From: a virus
Strand: one strand, 5' to 3'
Virus record (IMG/VR): IMGVR_UViG_3300043548_000109
Location: 1-43,702 of that record
Length of the DNA: 43,702 nucleotides
The translations under genes and the position numbers were made by a program. Under the pieces are notes generated by a model that saw nothing but the letters and a program-made list of their open reading frames with translations, did not search any database and was not told the origin of the DNA. Shown one piece after another: positions 11,298 to 20,259 of this stretch (position 1 is its first letter; every line of letters starts with the position of its first letter).

Positions 11298-13565
11298 ATG
11301 ACCTACTCAGACTTTCTGGCTTCAAAGTCCACAGCCTGCCCACCAGCAGGATTTGATCCGGCATCCTTCACCGCGCCGCTGTTCCCCTTTCAGCGGGACA
11401 TCGTGACCATGGCCTGCCGTGTTGGCAGGTTCTGCATCTGGGCCGACTGCGGCATGGGCAAAACCGCCATGCAGCTTGAGTGGGCACATCAGGTGCATCA
11501 GCACACTGGCGGCAACGTGCTGGTGCTGGCGCCGCTTGCCGTGGCACATCAGACCGTGCGCGAGGGCAGCAAGTTCGGCATCCCATGCGCGTTCGCTGCC
11601 ACGCAGGCCGAGGTCAAGCCCGGCATCACGATCACCAACTACGAGAAGCTGAGCCACTTCGACCCAGCCGCCTTCGATGGCGTGGTGCTTGATGAAAGCA
11701 GCATCCTCAAGGCATACACCGGCAAGATCCGCAACCAGATCATCGAGTCCTTCGCGCAGACGCCATTCCGGCTGGCTTGCTCAGCCACGCCAGCACCGAA
11801 CGACCACATGGAGCTCGGCAACCATGCCGAGTTCATCGGCGTGATGACCCGCACCGAGATGCTGGCCATGTTCTTCGTGCATGACGGCGGCGACACCGCT
11901 AAGTGGCGGCTCAAAGGTCACGCGCAATCCAAGTTCTGGGAGTGGGTCTGCAGCTGGGCGGTGACCATCCGCAAACCATCGGACCTTGGCTACGACGACG
12001 GCAGCTTCATCCTGCCGGCACTTGAGATCAGTGACTGCACAGTTGAGACGCCACGTGATGCCGCAACTGATGACGCTGGCCAGATGGCGCTGTTCGCCAT
12101 GGAGGCCCGCACATTGAGCGATCAGCGGCAGGTGCGCAAGGCATCGCTCGATCTGCGCGTTGCAGCAGCAGCCACCCTGGCCAACAAAAGCACCGAGCAG
12201 TGGTTGATCTGGTGTGACCTGAATGATGAATCCAAGGCGCTCACTGCTGCCATCCATGGCGCGGTTGAGGTCAGTGGCTCTGATTCAGATGATCACAAGC
12301 AGCAAGCCGCCATCGATTTCCAAGATGGCAACATCCGCGTGCTAGTCAGCAAGCCCAGCATCTTTGGTTTTGGTCTGAACTTTCAGGGCTGCCACAACGT
12401 CGCCTTCGTTGGTCTGTCACACAGCTACGAGGCGTTCTATCAAGCCATCCGCCGCTGCTGGCGCTTCGGCCAACAGCAACCCGTCAATGCTCACATCATC
12501 TACGACGTGGCAGAAGGTCGCGTGATCGACAACATCCGCCGCAAAGAAGCGGACAGCATCGCCATGGCCGAATCAATGGTCACCATCATGAAGCAATCCA
12601 CAATGGAACAACTCAAGAAGATCCAGCGCCAAGTCGCTCCACACATCACTGAGCACAAGACTGGCGACAACTGGGATCTGTACATGGGCGACTGCGTGGA
12701 GAGCATCCGCCAGCTGGACTCTGATTCGATCCACTACAGCATTTTCAGCCCGCCGTTCGCGTCGCTCTACACCTACTCCAACAGCGACCGCGATATGGGC
12801 AACAGCCGCACCGAGCAGGAGTTCTTCGATCACTTCGCATTCCTTGCCAGTGAGCTGCACCGCGTGATGATGCCCGGCCGGCTGATCAGTTTCCATTGCA
12901 TGAATCTGCCCAGCAGCAAAGAACGCGATGGCTTCATCGGCGTGAAAGACTTCCGCGGTGACATGCTGCGCATCTTCCAGGCTGCTGGATTCGTGTTCCA
13001 TAGCGAGGTGTGCATCTGGAAGGATCCCGTGACCGCAATGCAGCGCACCAAAGCAATCGGTTTGCTGCACAAGCAAGTGCGTAAGGACTCTGCGCTCAGC
13101 CGCCAGGGCATCCCTGACTACCTGGTGACCGTGCGCAAGCTGGGCGACAACCCAGAGCCGGTAGCTGGCCCGTTCACTGAGTTTGCCGGTGAAAACCCGC
13201 CAGCCAAAAGCGGCGATCCGATCAAGGACTCGATCAACATCTGGCAGCGCTACGCCAGCCCCGTATGGATGGACATCAATCCATCAGACACGCTGCAATA
13301 CCGCAGCGCACGCGCCAATGAGGATGAACGCCACATCTGCCCGCTGCAACTCGAGGTGATCCGCCGCGGCCTGCAGCTATGGAGCAACCCAGGCGATCTC
13401 GTGCTGAGCCCTTTTGCTGGCATCGGCAGCGAAGGCTACGTCAGCCTTGAGATGGATCGCCGCTTCGTTGGCTTTGAACTGAAGCCCAGCTACTTCAACT
13501 GCGCTGTCAAGAACCTGACCAATGCACAAGCAGCAAAGCAGGCGGAGTTGCTGCCATGCAGCTGA
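11298..13565 (+). CDS. SNF2-type helicase fused to a DNA methyltransferase
   Basis: 755 residues from the ATG at 11298. Residues 20-420 are a SNF2-like SF2 helicase/translocase: Walker A 'ADCGMGKTAM' (49-58), 'VVLDESS' (129-135) in place of DEAH, 'SATPAPND' (162-169) and motif VI 'YQAIRRCWRFGQQQPV' (381-396). Residues 455-745 are an amino-methyltransferase: motif IV 'SIFSPPF' (481-487) and, near the end, motif I 'SPFAGIGSEG' (704-713) followed by 'RRFVGFELKPSYF'. Motif IV before motif I is the beta-class order, giving N6-adenine or N4-cytosine methylation. No nuclease domain is visible. It may modify phage DNA or remodel it during replication. Confidence 0.88.
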   Translation: MTYSDFLASKSTACPPAGFDPASFTAPLFPFQRDIVTMACRVGRFCIWADCGMGKTAMQLEWAHQVHQHTGGNVLVLAPLAVAHQTVREGSKFGIPCAFAATQAEVKPGITITNYEKLSHFDPAAFDGVVLDESSILKAYTGKIRNQIIESFAQTPFRLACSATPAPNDHMELGNHAEFIGVMTRTEMLAMFFVHDGGDTAKWRLKGHAQSKFWEWVCSWAVTIRKPSDLGYDDGSFILPALEISDCTVETPRDAATDDAGQMALFAMEARTLSDQRQVRKASLDLRVAAAATLANKSTEQWLIWCDLNDESKALTAAIHGAVEVSGSDSDDHKQQAAIDFQDGNIRVLVSKPSIFGFGLNFQGCHNVAFVGLSHSYEAFYQAIRRCWRFGQQQPVNAHIIYDVAEGRVIDNIRRKEADSIAMAESMVTIMKQSTMEQLKKIQRQVAPHITEHKTGDNWDLYMGDCVESIRQLDSDSIHYSIFSPPFASLYTYSNSDRDMGNSRTEQEFFDHFAFLASELHRVMMPGRLISFHCMNLPSSKERDGFIGVKDFRGDMLRIFQAAGFVFHSEVCIWKDPVTAMQRTKAIGLLHKQVRKDSALSRQGIPDYLVTVRKLGDNPEPVAGPFTEFAGENPPAKSGDPIKDSINIWQRYASPVWMDINPSDTLQYRSARANEDERHICPLQLEVIRRGLQLWSNPGDLVLSPFAGIGSEGYVSLEMDRRFVGFELKPSYFNCAVKNLTNAQAAKQAELLPCS

Positions 13566-15085
13566 GGTCTTACCAAGACCGCGCCATTGATGATCTGCGC
13601 TCGGCTTATCAGTCGGGCGCCAATGCACCGCTGCTGGTCTTACCAACCGGCGGCGGCAAAACCTGCATCATTGCCGCGATCTCAGCCAATGCCGCAGCAC
13701 GTGGCCGCCACGTCTTGATACTCGTGCATCGCCGTGAACTGATCCACCAGACCAGCAGCAAGCTCGCATGGGTTGGACTTGATCACGGCATCATCGCCGC
13801 AGGCATTCCGCCATCCGATCACGCGGTGCAGATCGCATCCGTGCAAACACTCGCGCGCCGGCTGAGCCGGTTGAACTGGCAGCCGACGCTGATCATCATT
13901 GATGAGGCCCACCACGCCACTGCAGGGCAGTGGGCGCGCATCCTCGATCATTGGCCCGATGCCTACCGCCTTGGTGTCACCGCCACGCCATGCCGTCTCG
14001 ATGGTTGCGGACTGCGCGGGACCTTCGACACCATGGTGCTCGGCCCCAGCGTTGCCGATCTGATCTTCACTGGCTACCTCTCGCCCGCACGGATCTACGC
14101 ACCACCAGTGGTCGCTGATCTGCAGGGCATTCGCAGCCGTGGTGGTGACTACGCCAACGATCAGGCCGCGGCCGCTATGGATCGGCCCACAGTCACCGGC
14201 GATGCCATCAGCCACTACCAGCGTCTAGCAGCAAGCCAGCAGGCCATTGCCTTCTGTTGCAATGTCAAGCACGCAGTATCAGTGTGCGACGCATTTAAGA
14301 CAGCAGGTATTGGCGCGGAACTGCTGCTAGGCAATACTCCATGCCGCGAGCAGGTGGTGGCCGACTTTGCCGCGCATCGCATCCGCGTGCTCGTCACTGT
14401 CGACGTGGTGAGCGAAGGATTCGATGTGCCAGCCGCCAGCTGCGCCATCCTGCTCAGACCCACGCAATCACTCGGCCTTTACCTGCAGCAGGTCGGCCGC
14501 GTCCTGCGTCCAGCGACTGGCAAGGAGCACGCCGTGATCCTCGACCATGTGGGCAACGTCCACCGCCATGGCTTCCCCGATGATCACCGCGACTGGTCGC
14601 TGGACGATCGCCTGAAGCGCAGCCGCGCAGCTGGTGCTGCAGCGCCCACCGTCCGCACCTGCCAAGTCTGCTTCGCGGCCTTCCCACCACAGCCGGCATG
14701 TCCCTGCTGCGGCACACCCGTGCCGATCCAGCCCGCACGCCAGCTGCGCCAGGTGGCCGGTGAGCTGAAGGAACTGAAGCGCGACACACATCAGCTCAAG
14801 GTCGGCATGAAGGTGGGATACAAGCAAGAACCGCCGTATGGGCGCGAAGTCGGACCTCACACAATCAGCGGCATTCAGAATGACATCGCGATCTTCAACG
14901 GTGATCTATTCCACTGGGCACCATTAAGCGCGATGGCACCTTGGCCAGTCGACAGCCAGCATCGACACCGGGAAGTCGGCCGTGCCCGCACGCTGCCCGA
15001 GCTCATGGCCATCGCACGCCAGCGCGGCTACAGCCCCGCATGGGCGTGGAAGGTCCACAATGCGCGGAGCAACGCGCAGCGATGA
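13556..15085 (+). CDS. SF2 DEAH-box helicase
   Basis: 509 residues. The start overlaps the previous gene by 10 nt. Motifs are Q-motif-like 'LRSYQDRAIDDL' (3-14), Walker A 'LPTGGGKTCI' (29-38), 'IIIDEAHHATAGQW' (motif II), 'GVTATPCRLDG' (motif III), 'VLVTVDVVSEGFDVP' (motif V) and 'QQVGRVLRPATGK' (motif VI). A four-Cys zinc knuckle, 'CQVCFAAFPPQPACPCCG', lies near residue 365. This resembles the RadD/SSL2-like branch that acts at branched DNA. It likely assists phage replication or recombination with the neighbouring primase and RecT. The C-terminal 100 residues are unassigned. Confidence 0.9.
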   Translation: MQLRSYQDRAIDDLRSAYQSGANAPLLVLPTGGGKTCIIAAISANAAARGRHVLILVHRRELIHQTSSKLAWVGLDHGIIAAGIPPSDHAVQIASVQTLARRLSRLNWQPTLIIIDEAHHATAGQWARILDHWPDAYRLGVTATPCRLDGCGLRGTFDTMVLGPSVADLIFTGYLSPARIYAPPVVADLQGIRSRGGDYANDQAAAAMDRPTVTGDAISHYQRLAASQQAIAFCCNVKHAVSVCDAFKTAGIGAELLLGNTPCREQVVADFAAHRIRVLVTVDVVSEGFDVPAASCAILLRPTQSLGLYLQQVGRVLRPATGKEHAVILDHVGNVHRHGFPDDHRDWSLDDRLKRSRAAGAAAPTVRTCQVCFAAFPPQPACPCCGTPVPIQPARQLRQVAGELKELKRDTHQLKVGMKVGYKQEPPYGREVGPHTISGIQNDIAIFNGDLFHWAPLSAMAPWPVDSQHRHREVGRARTLPELMAIARQRGYSPAWAWKVHNARSNAQR

Positions 15086-15882
15086 AGCACATCTTCTCCT
15101 GTGGTGGTGGCGTGCAATCCACGGCCTGCCTGGTGCTCGCTGCACAGGGCACCATCCCCTACCGCACCTTCGTCTTCGCCAACGTCGGCGATCAGTCGGA
15201 AGACCCACGAACCCTGGCCTACATCGCCGAGGTGCTGAAGCCCTTCGCCGCGGCTCACGGCATCGAGTGGATCGATGTGCAACGCCGGCGCCGTGATGGC
15301 ACACCCGTTGATCTCTACGCCGAGCTGCAGCGCCCGATCCGCTCCATCGACATTCCCGTGCGCATGTCCAACGGTGCCCCTGGCCGCCGGAACTGCACCG
15401 TCCACTTCAAGATCAAGCCGATCGCGAAATGGATCCGCCGCAACGCACCAGGCTGCACCCTCGGCAAGGGCATCAGCGTGGATGAATATCACCGTGCCAC
15501 ACCATCACGCGAAGACGACGGCTACACCTCCGCCTACCCGCTGATCGAGCTGGGGCACCGCCGAGCTGACTGCCTCGAGATCGTGAAGGCCGCAGGCCTG
15601 CCCCAGCCGCCGAAATCCTCCTGCTGGTTCTGCCCCTACAAGACCACCGAGCAGTGGACCGCCATGCGCCAGCAGCGCCCCGGCCTGTTCGCCAAGGTGG
15701 TGGAGCTGGAGCAGCAGCTGAACAGTAAGCGCTCCACCTTGGAGAAGGATCCGATCTACATCAGCGGCATCGGCTCCAGGCGCAGCCAGCCGATCGACAT
15801 TGCCGTGCCGGATCAGCTCGGGTTGTTCCCTGAGTGGTACGACGAGCAAGATGGCTGCGAGAGCGGCTACTGCATGACATGA
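15082..15882 (+). CDS. PAPS-reductase-like (adenine nucleotide alpha-hydrolase) protein
   Basis: 266 residues from the ATG at 15082 (ATGA overlap). The N-terminal P-loop is of the PP-loop type, 'FSCGGGVQSTACLVLA', binding ATP or PAPS. It also has 'RRNCTVHFKIKPIAKWIRR' and a Cys motif 'SSCWFCPYKTTEQW', which may bind iron-sulfur or zinc. The family is widespread in phages as 'PAPS reductase' but is rarely tested. Related proteins include DndC of DNA phosphorothioation and tRNA-thiolation enzymes. Its place between a helicase and a nuclease suggests nucleic-acid chemistry rather than sulfate assimilation; that is inference. Confidence 0.8.
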   Translation: MKHIFSCGGGVQSTACLVLAAQGTIPYRTFVFANVGDQSEDPRTLAYIAEVLKPFAAAHGIEWIDVQRRRRDGTPVDLYAELQRPIRSIDIPVRMSNGAPGRRNCTVHFKIKPIAKWIRRNAPGCTLGKGISVDEYHRATPSREDDGYTSAYPLIELGHRRADCLEIVKAAGLPQPPKSSCWFCPYKTTEQWTAMRQQRPGLFAKVVELEQQLNSKRSTLEKDPIYISGIGSRRSQPIDIAVPDQLGLFPEWYDEQDGCESGYCMT

Positions 15883-16274
15883 ACGCCGAGACCGACCTGC
15901 AGCAGCGCATCCGTCTCGCGCTCGGTACGCACCCCGATGCCCGACTGTTCCGCAACCAAGTCGGCTCGCTCCCCGATCCACGCACCGGCCGTCTCGTCAC
16001 CTTCGGCCTTGCCCGCGGCTCCGCTGATCTGATCGGCTGGCGCACCGTGACCGTCACCCCCGAGATGGTCGGGCAGCGCATCGCCGTGTTCACGTCGCTG
16101 GAGATCAAGACACCCTCAGGTCGCCTCTCACCTGCTCAGACCCACTGGCTTCATGCCGTCCGCTCAGCTGGTGGCATCGCTGGCGTGGCGCGCAGTGTGC
16201 CGGATGCGTTGCAGATCATCGGATCGCCGCTAGGATCACCCCAGCGATCCCCCAGCGATCCCCATGCAACCTAA
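15879..16274 (+). CDS. VRR-NUC domain nuclease
   Basis: 131 residues from the ATG at 15879 (ATGA overlap). VRR-NUC is a small PD-(D/E)XK fold. Visible are 'ARLFRNQVGS' at 21-30, the catalytic Asp in 'GLARGSADLIGW' (Asp50), 'SLEIKTPSGRLSPAQ' (Glu75-x-Lys77), and the closing helix 'WLHAVRSAGGIAGVARS'. Stand-alone phage VRR-NUC proteins are structure-specific nucleases, likely cutting Holliday junctions or forks. Positioned with helicases and the primase, it probably resolves replication intermediates. Confidence 0.88.
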   Translation: MNAETDLQQRIRLALGTHPDARLFRNQVGSLPDPRTGRLVTFGLARGSADLIGWRTVTVTPEMVGQRIAVFTSLEIKTPSGRLSPAQTHWLHAVRSAGGIAGVARSVPDALQIIGSPLGSPQRSPSDPHAT

Positions 16275-16419
16275 GCGCACACAGCGCCGCACCATCACCC
16301 TTGATCTACCGCCAGAGCAGATCACCTGGCTGGATCAGCAGGCCGCCGGCCTCATCTCACGCTCGGCCTTCGTGCGTCAGCTCATCGCCGCAGCCATGCA
16401 GCAGCAGGCCGCCAAATGA
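16264..16419 (+). CDS. Small ribbon-helix-helix protein
   Basis: 51 residues, starting 11 nt inside the VRR-NUC gene. The pattern is RHH/CopG-like: a basic beta strand 'KRTQRRTITLDLP', a first helix 'PEQITWLDQQAAGL' and a second helix 'SRSAFVRQLIAAAM'. RHH proteins dimerise and bind operators through the strand, so it may autoregulate the operon. The next gene overlaps its stop (ATGA). Confidence 0.7.
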   Translation: MQPKRTQRRTITLDLPPEQITWLDQQAAGLISRSAFVRQLIAAAMQQQAAK

Positions 16420-16769
16420 CCGCCTGTCCCCATTGCCGCCTGCGGGCCGGCCAAGAAGCCGTCAAGCATTGCGAACGCCTGCAGTGCGGCTTGAGCCTGA
16501 CCCTGAAAGGTGCTGATCGCTTCAAACGCAAGATGCACGCTGAGTTGGCTCAGCTCATCACCGCTGATGTGCTTTATCAGGCGTACACCGGCGAGGAAGA
16601 CATCTACAAGCTCGACCAGATCCGCCGCCGCTGGATTGATGATCCGGTCGTTACCAGCAAGGCGCATCAGTGGCCTGAGCGGTTAGAGCAGCTTGCCGCC
16701 AAGCGCCGACAGGAGATTGCAGACAACCGCACAGCAGTTCAGCAGTACACGCTCGGTCTCTTTTCATGA
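16416..16769 (+). CDS. Cys-rich hypothetical protein in the replication operon
   Basis: 117 residues. The N-terminus has 'CPHCRLRAG' and then 'KHCERLQCGLS', four or five Cys that may form a zinc ribbon. The rest is helical ('RKMHAELAQLITADVLYQA', 'LEQLAAKRRQEIADNRTAV'). Phage replication operons often carry a small protein of this kind next to the primase-helicase, perhaps as a loader, but I did not recognise a family. It overlaps both neighbours by 4 nt. Confidence 0.65.
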   Translation: MTACPHCRLRAGQEAVKHCERLQCGLSLTLKGADRFKRKMHAELAQLITADVLYQAYTGEEDIYKLDQIRRRWIDDPVVTSKAHQWPERLEQLAAKRRQEIADNRTAVQQYTLGLFS

Positions 16770-19276
16770 CCCGCATCACAGATCTCGCCAACGGCCACTG
16801 GCCGTCGATCCTTGGCGCCTTGGCAGGCCTCACCGCCGAGCAGCTCACCGACAAGCATCAGCCATGTCCGCTCTGTGGTGGCCGCGATCGCTACCGCTTC
16901 GATGATCAGAACGGCTCCGGCTCTTGGTTCTGCAATCAGTGCGGCGGACCGCAGCAGGCCGGTGGTGCCGGCAATGGCATGGAGCTCCTGCTGCGCCGCA
17001 CCGGCTGGGACTTCCGCACCGCTGCCCAGCGCATCGAGCAGCACCTCGGCATCACGCCGCAGCGCCCAGAGCCACCCACCAAGGGCGCCGAGTCCGTCTG
17101 GCACTACAGCGACACCTTTCTGGTCTGCCGCTTCCCCGGCAAGAAGATCAGACCCCTCCACTGGACCGGCAGCCGCTGGGAGTGGAAGGCGCCGCCAGCA
17201 CCGCGCCCGCTGCTCAACCTCAGCCAGCTGCGCTCACGCACTGGCACCGTCCTAGTGGTCGAAGGTGAGAAGGCTGCTGATGCCGCAGCCAAGCTCTACC
17301 CCAAAGCTGTCGTCACCACCTGGCCGTCAGGCTGCAAGGCGATCGACAAGGCCGACTGGTCGCCTCTCACCGGCCGGCGCGTCATCCTCTGGCCTGATGC
17401 TGATGCCGTAGGCCAGCAGGCCATGGATCGCCTCGCGCAGCTGCTGCTGCGCCTGCCCGTCGATCGGGTGCAAATAGTCGCCAACTATCCGGAATTGCCA
17501 GAAGGTTGGGATCTCGCTGATGCCACATGGAGCGAAGCCGAAGCGCTCGAGCACCTGAAGGCGAACCTGTCGCAACCCCTCGAGCTCGATGAGCTGATCG
17601 CACCCGAACCTGAACCTGAACCAGACCCTGAGCCCGATCTGCCCGATCTCGACGCGAACGGTCATTTCACCTGCCTTGGTTTCGATGGTGATGCCTACTA
17701 CTACCGTCCGCACAACACCGGCCAAGTCGTTCGCCTCACCCGCGCATCACACACCTCAACCAACCTCGTCTCACTCGCTCCGCTCGCCTACTGGGAGCAG
17801 CTCTGCCCCGGCCAGCGCTCCGCCGTGGATTGGACGCAGGCAGCAGCCACCCTTTTCGCCATCAGCGCAGAGCGCGGTTTCTACAACCCCGATCGCATCC
17901 GCGGCCGCGGCGCATGGTGGGACGAAAAGCGCACCATCCTTCACCTCGGTGATGAGCTGGTAGTGGACGGCAAGCGCCATCCAGTGCTGCGCCCCTTCGA
18001 CTCGAAATACCTCTACCAGCGCATGTCGGAGCTGGAAGGTTCCGGCAACGCCAAGCCCCTTTCCGACGCTGAAGCCATCACCATCTGTGAGCTGGCCGAA
18101 CGCTTCCATTGGGAGGTGCCAGCCTCCGGCCTTCTGCTGGCTGGCTGGGTCACGCTCGCTCCGATCTGCGGTGCGCTGCCATGGCGCCCGCACGCATGGC
18201 TCACCGCAGCAGCAGGCTCCGGCAAGTCCGCCATCCTTGATCGCTATGTCGCCGTGCTTCTCGGTGACATGGGGCTGATCGTGGCAGGCAACACCACCGA
18301 AGCAGGCCTGCGCCAAACCCTCCGCTGCGATGCTCTGCCCGTCGTTTTCGATGAGGCCGAGTCCAACGAAAAGGCTGACCAGGTGCGGATGCAGAACATC
18401 CTCGCCTTGGCTCGTGTTGCGTCCAGCGAGTCTCACGCAACCATGCTCAAGGGCAGCCCAGGGGGTGACGTGACCCGATTCAACATCCGCTCGATGTTCC
18501 TCATGTCGTCGATCGCCACAGCTCTCAAGCAAGGCGCCGACCGTTCACGCTTCGCTCAGCTCACCCTGCGCTCACCCAACGAACTGCCCAAGGCCGAACG
18601 CATCAAGCACTGGGAAGCTCTCGATCGTGACCTCGATCGCCACATCACCCACCAGACCGCACAGCGCCTCATCGCACGCACCGTCTCGCTGATCCCGATG
18701 ATCAGAGCCAGCGTTCGCGTCTTCACCAAGGCCGCGGCCGAGCACTTCGATTCACAGCGCCTAGGCGATCAGTACGGCACCCTCCTCGCCGGTGCATGGT
18801 CGCTCATGTCCAGCGAGGTGCCCACACCACAGCAAGCCAAGCAGCTCATCGATCAGAACGACTGGGAGCCCTACAGCCAGACCACCGAGGTGCCTGATGA
18901 GCAGCGCTGCATTCAGCGCATCCTCCAGCACCAGGTCCGCGTTGAGACCGATGAGAAGACCGTCACTCGCACCCTCGGCGAGCTGGTCGAAATCGTCTGC
19001 CATCACCTCAACGATCACGACGTGTCCAGCCGCCACGCTCAGGAGAGCCTCGGACGCCATGGCCTACGGGTCGATGCGGAAGCGGATCAGCTGCTGGTGA
19101 GCAACACCGCAGAGGCCTTGGCCAGCATCCTGCGTGACACGCCGTGGTCGCACAGCTGGGCAACGGTGCTCGGTCGGCTGTCTGGTGCGAGCAAAGCAGG
19201 CGCCACCCGTTTCAGGGGCGCAGGTGCCATCTCCAGGGCGATTGCGTTACGGATTTCGGCTTTGCAACGGGCTTGA
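16766..19276 (+). CDS. Primase-helicase (zinc finger, TOPRIM, AAA+ domain)
   Basis: 836 residues with three domains. The N-terminal zinc-binding domain has 'CPLCGGRDRYRF' (34-45) and 'WFCNQCGG' (54-61). A TOPRIM primase core at about 160-240 has 'VLVVEGEKAADAAAK' (catalytic Glu) and 'VILWPDADAVG' (the D-x-D). An acidic Pro-Glu linker ('EPEPEPDPEPDLPDLD', 281-296) leads to the C-terminal ATPase with Walker A 'AAAGSGKSA' (481-489) and Walker B-like 'LPVVFDEAES' (524-533). It would prime and unwind DNA at the phage origin, as T7 gp4 or P4 alpha do. The candidate origin repeats begin within its last codons. Confidence 0.88.
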   Translation: MTRITDLANGHWPSILGALAGLTAEQLTDKHQPCPLCGGRDRYRFDDQNGSGSWFCNQCGGPQQAGGAGNGMELLLRRTGWDFRTAAQRIEQHLGITPQRPEPPTKGAESVWHYSDTFLVCRFPGKKIRPLHWTGSRWEWKAPPAPRPLLNLSQLRSRTGTVLVVEGEKAADAAAKLYPKAVVTTWPSGCKAIDKADWSPLTGRRVILWPDADAVGQQAMDRLAQLLLRLPVDRVQIVANYPELPEGWDLADATWSEAEALEHLKANLSQPLELDELIAPEPEPEPDPEPDLPDLDANGHFTCLGFDGDAYYYRPHNTGQVVRLTRASHTSTNLVSLAPLAYWEQLCPGQRSAVDWTQAAATLFAISAERGFYNPDRIRGRGAWWDEKRTILHLGDELVVDGKRHPVLRPFDSKYLYQRMSELEGSGNAKPLSDAEAITICELAERFHWEVPASGLLLAGWVTLAPICGALPWRPHAWLTAAAGSGKSAILDRYVAVLLGDMGLIVAGNTTEAGLRQTLRCDALPVVFDEAESNEKADQVRMQNILALARVASSESHATMLKGSPGGDVTRFNIRSMFLMSSIATALKQGADRSRFAQLTLRSPNELPKAERIKHWEALDRDLDRHITHQTAQRLIARTVSLIPMIRASVRVFTKAAAEHFDSQRLGDQYGTLLAGAWSLMSSEVPTPQQAKQLIDQNDWEPYSQTTEVPDEQRCIQRILQHQVRVETDEKTVTRTLGELVEIVCHHLNDHDVSSRHAQESLGRHGLRVDAEADQLLVSNTAEALASILRDTPWSHSWATVLGRLSGASKAGATRFRGAGAISRAIALRISALQRA

Positions 19277-19590
19277 AACGGGGTCTGTTACGGCCGAAAT
19301 CCCTTGCGCTGCAACGGGTTAGCCAAAAGCGTAACGGTGTAACGGTTTTTGGCCAAGACTCTCTCTCTCTCTCGTATAGAGAGGTGTGCGTGAAGACCCC
19401 CCTCTAAACACACACAATAAAATAAATCTATTCATAAAAATAGTGGTTACATGGTTACGCAGCCCCTTAAACCCCTGCACCGCAAGGGGTCTTGATGTAA
19501 CAGCCCCTGTTACGCCGGCGTTACGCCTGTGACAGCCGATCTCACCGCTTCCTACTCGCCTGGCCAAGCTGCCGCCCCTACCCTTGATCC
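19246..19590. promoter_or_regulatory. Candidate replication origin / regulatory region
   Basis: This covers the end of the primase gene and the 314-nt gap that follows. GTTAC(G/A) occurs nine times on either strand: 19246, 19287, 19330, 19339, 19446, 19454, 19496, 19509 and 19520. Two of them form the inverted repeat GTAACAG-ccc-CTGTTAC (19497-19513). An AT-rich tract (about 19403-19443) lies in the middle, after a (CT)n run with a CTCTC/GAGAG hairpin (19369-19383). ACCCCT...AGGGGT near 19470-19490 makes another hairpin. No credible gene is seen. Repeats plus an AT-rich tract next to the primase fit an origin; a late-gene operator is the alternative. Confidence 0.6.
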
Positions 19591-20259
19591 ATGGCAACCC
19601 TCACCCTCGACATCAAGTCAGAGCTGCCCAAGGCCATCAGGTGGACCGACACCATGACTAAGCAGCTGCCGTTTGCCATTGCGCAGGCGCTCAACAGCGT
19701 TGGCTTTGACGCACGCACCGCACTGAAAGGCGCCTCACGCACCTACTTTGATAAGCCCACCCCGTTCATCCAGAACGCATGGCGCGTGGAGAAGGCCAGC
19801 AAGCGCAACCTTGTGGTGACGGTGTTCCCTGAGGCCAAGCGTGAGCCCTACCTGCGCGCCAACATCACTGGCGGCAGACGTGGCACCAAGCCATTTGAGG
19901 CCAAGTTTCTCGGAGAGGCGTCTGGAAGACTCTCAGGCAGCTCCAAGCTCATCCCTGCGGTCATCCGGCGCAACGCACAGGGAAACGTGTCTCTAGCCGC
20001 TCTCAGGCGCCTCTCAGCGCAGATGGGTAAGCCAGGTCGTGGTGGCGTGTTTGTTGGCACCCCATCAGGCGGCAACCGTCCACCAGGCGTCTACCAACGC
20101 GGCACCAAGGGCAGGCTTGTGCCCCTCTTCGTCGCAATCCCCTCAGCCACCTATCGGCCGATCTTCCCCATCAACGACATCGGCACCAAGATCGCCGAGC
20201 GGCGCTTTGGCACTTACCTGCGCACCAGCCTCGAGCGGGCTGTCGCCAGCGCCAAGTAA
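19591..20259 (+). CDS. Tail-completion protein, gpZ-like (tentative)
   Basis: 222 residues, basic. The layout resembles lambda minor tail protein Z: an N-terminal helix 'LPFAIAQALNSVGFDARTA', basic stretches with 'PFIQNAWRVEKASKRNLVV', and a C-terminal 'IFPINDIGTKIAERRFGTY' with a closing helix. Z-like proteins act at head-tail joining or DNA positioning in the tail. Lambda encodes Z between FII and U, but here those two genes overlap and this gene sits before the terminase instead. The assignment rests on general resemblance only. Confidence 0.5.
   Translation: MATLTLDIKSELPKAIRWTDTMTKQLPFAIAQALNSVGFDARTALKGASRTYFDKPTPFIQNAWRVEKASKRNLVVTVFPEAKREPYLRANITGGRRGTKPFEAKFLGEASGRLSGSSKLIPAVIRRNAQGNVSLAALRRLSAQMGKPGRGGVFVGTPSGGNRPPGVYQRGTKGRLVPLFVAIPSATYRPIFPINDIGTKIAERRFGTYLRTSLERAVASAK

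Noticed and set aside
19355-19383. CT-rich simple repeat followed by GAGAG as a terminator
   Set aside because: The stem is only 5 bp and has no T-run, so it is described as part of the non-coding region rather than called a terminator.
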